From: Candidatus Melainabacteria bacterium
Lineage (GTDB): Bacteria; Actinomycetota; Actinomycetes; Mycobacteriales; Pseudonocardiaceae
NCBI GenBank assembly: GCA_903970565.1
Contig: CAJCJE010000880.1
Location: 1-6,217 of the forward strand
Direction: 5' to 3'
Length of the DNA: 6,217 nucleotides
Shown: piece after piece, positions 5,483-6,217 of the stretch
How positions within the stretch are numbered: position 1 is the stretch's first letter
How the letters are laid out: each line of letters begins with the position of its first letter
The notes under the pieces: generated by a model
Databases searched by the model: none
What the model saw: only the letters and a program-made list of their open reading frames with translations
Told to the model about the DNA's origin: nothing
Made by a program: the position numbers and the translations under genes

Positions 5483-6217
5483 CGTGGACGTTCTGACACC
5501 TCACTACCGGGACGTCGAACCGGTGACCTCGCCGGCCTCCTCGCCCGGTCGGCTGCTGGTGGTCACCAACCGCGCGGACGTCCTCGCGGCGGCCGATGCC
5601 ATCGGCGCGCGGTGCTGGCACGTCGATCCGCTCGCCGAGGACGCGAACCGGATCGGGGCGGAACTCGGGCAGCGTGTCGCGGCCTGCGACACGCTCGTGG
5701 TGGCCTGGGCGGACCCGGCCGGCGCGGCGGCAGCCGAACCGCTCCTGCGGTTCGCCCTCGGCTGCCTGGCCGTGGTGCAGGCCGTGCGCGCGGCGGGGCG
5801 ACCGATGCACCTGGTCACCCTGGCCGCCGAGTCCGAGGTGTTCTCTTCGCTGCTGGAGGGGATGGCGGTCTCGGCGGCGCACGAGTTCGCCCTGCGGCAC
5901 ACCGCCGTGGACCTCGACGGCGAGGTCAGCGCCGGAGGGCTGCGCACCTGGGTCGCGACGGCCCTGCGGCATCCCGGGACACGGTTGCGGGTCAGCGGTG
6001 ACCGGATCGCGCGCCGGGAGTTCACGCCACTGTCCCTTCCGGACGGACCAACCGCCGGAGTGTTCGGACCCGATGACACCGTGGTGATCATCGGTGGCGC
6101 GGGTGGTGTCGGGCGGCGACTGTGCCGGTATCTCACCAAGAACCACGGGTGCCGGGTCGTCGTGTTCGGCCGCCGCGCCCCGGACCCGGCCACCCTGACC
6201 GCGCTGCGCGAGGCAGG
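5475..6217 (+). CDS. lkcF: Trans-AT polyketide synthase, N-terminal part beginning with a ketoreductase, LkcF-like
   Basis: The frame is open from GTG 5475 to the window edge, giving 247 complete residues, and overlaps the oxidase gene by eight bases. The protein starts almost directly with a ketoreductase domain. HYRDVEP near residue 10 resembles the opening of the KR structural subdomain. A degenerate Rossmann-like half follows (GRLLVVTN, then strands ending LVVAWADP and MHLVTLAAE, with the helix AVSAAHEFALRH). The catalytic half then begins with VVIIGGAGGVGRRL, an NADPH-binding GGxGGxG at residues 207-213. The catalytic Ser and Tyr lie beyond the window. The expected role is NADPH reduction of the beta-keto group made by a preceding KS. 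There is no KS or obvious docking domain before the KR, so it completes a module started on another polypeptide, most simply the KS-DH end of the first PKS gene. The lkcF symbol comes from gene order. Confidence 0.85.
   Translation, partial: MSDVDVLTPHYRDVEPVTSPASSPGRLLVVTNRADVLAAADAIGARCWHVDPLAEDANRIGAELGQRVAACDTLVVAWADPAGAAAAEPLLRFALGCLAVVQAVRAAGRPMHLVTLAAESEVFSSLLEGMAVSAAHEFALRHTAVDLDGEVSAGGLRTWVATALRHPGTRLRVSGDRIARREFTPLSLPDGPTAGVFGPDDTVVIIGGAGGVGRRLCRYLTKNHGCRVVVFGRRAPDPATLTALREA

Noticed and set aside
5596..6087. Two overlapping plus-strand open frames inside the KR region
   Set aside because: Both are Arg-rich shadow frames. The frame starting at GTG 5475 stays open to the window edge, has a Shine-Dalgarno site and encodes the KR NADPH motif.

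Overview
This window looks like the inside of a trans-AT polyketide synthase gene cluster from a high-GC actinomycete, probably Streptomyces or a close relative. The evidence is GC of roughly 70% in hand-counted lines, C/G-ending codons almost everywhere, GTG starts and tightly packed genes. All four genes lie on the + strand, and no intergenic gap exceeds 13 bases. There is therefore no room for a promoter or terminator between genes, and the window reads as the middle of one operon.

Layout: (1) 1-3298 is the 3' part of a large modular PKS gene. It encodes the end of a C-methyltransferase, an acyl carrier protein, a complete ketosynthase, the flanking linker of AT-less modules and a short C-terminal dehydratase. 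(2) 3312-4175 is a free-standing malonyl-type acyltransferase. (3) 4172-5482 is a FAD-dependent amine-oxidase-like enzyme. (4) 5475 to the window end is the start of a second PKS protein, which opens with a ketoreductase. The module KS-DH / KR is thus split over two polypeptides, with two other genes between the halves.

The gene order PKS - discrete AT - amine oxidase - PKS, together with the character of the oxidase, matches lkcC-lkcD-lkcE-lkcF of the lankacidin cluster (known from Streptomyces rochei). In that pathway the PKS/NRPS line makes a glycine-primed linear polyketide amide. LkcD supplies malonyl units in trans, C-methyltransferases add the methyl branches, and LkcE oxidises the amide to an N-acyl imine and closes the carbocyclic macrocycle by a Mannich-type reaction. 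The oxidase here carries Glu62, Tyr180 and Arg324, each two positions below the LkcE active-site residues I remember (E64, Y182, R326). I therefore call this a lankacidin or lankacidin-like cluster. The assignment rests on recognition and synteny; no database search was possible.

The most unusual sequence-level signal is a sharply bounded codon-use island over the carrier-protein domain (about 464-700). There, 65 codons in a row end only in T or G, inside a gene that otherwise strongly prefers C/G.
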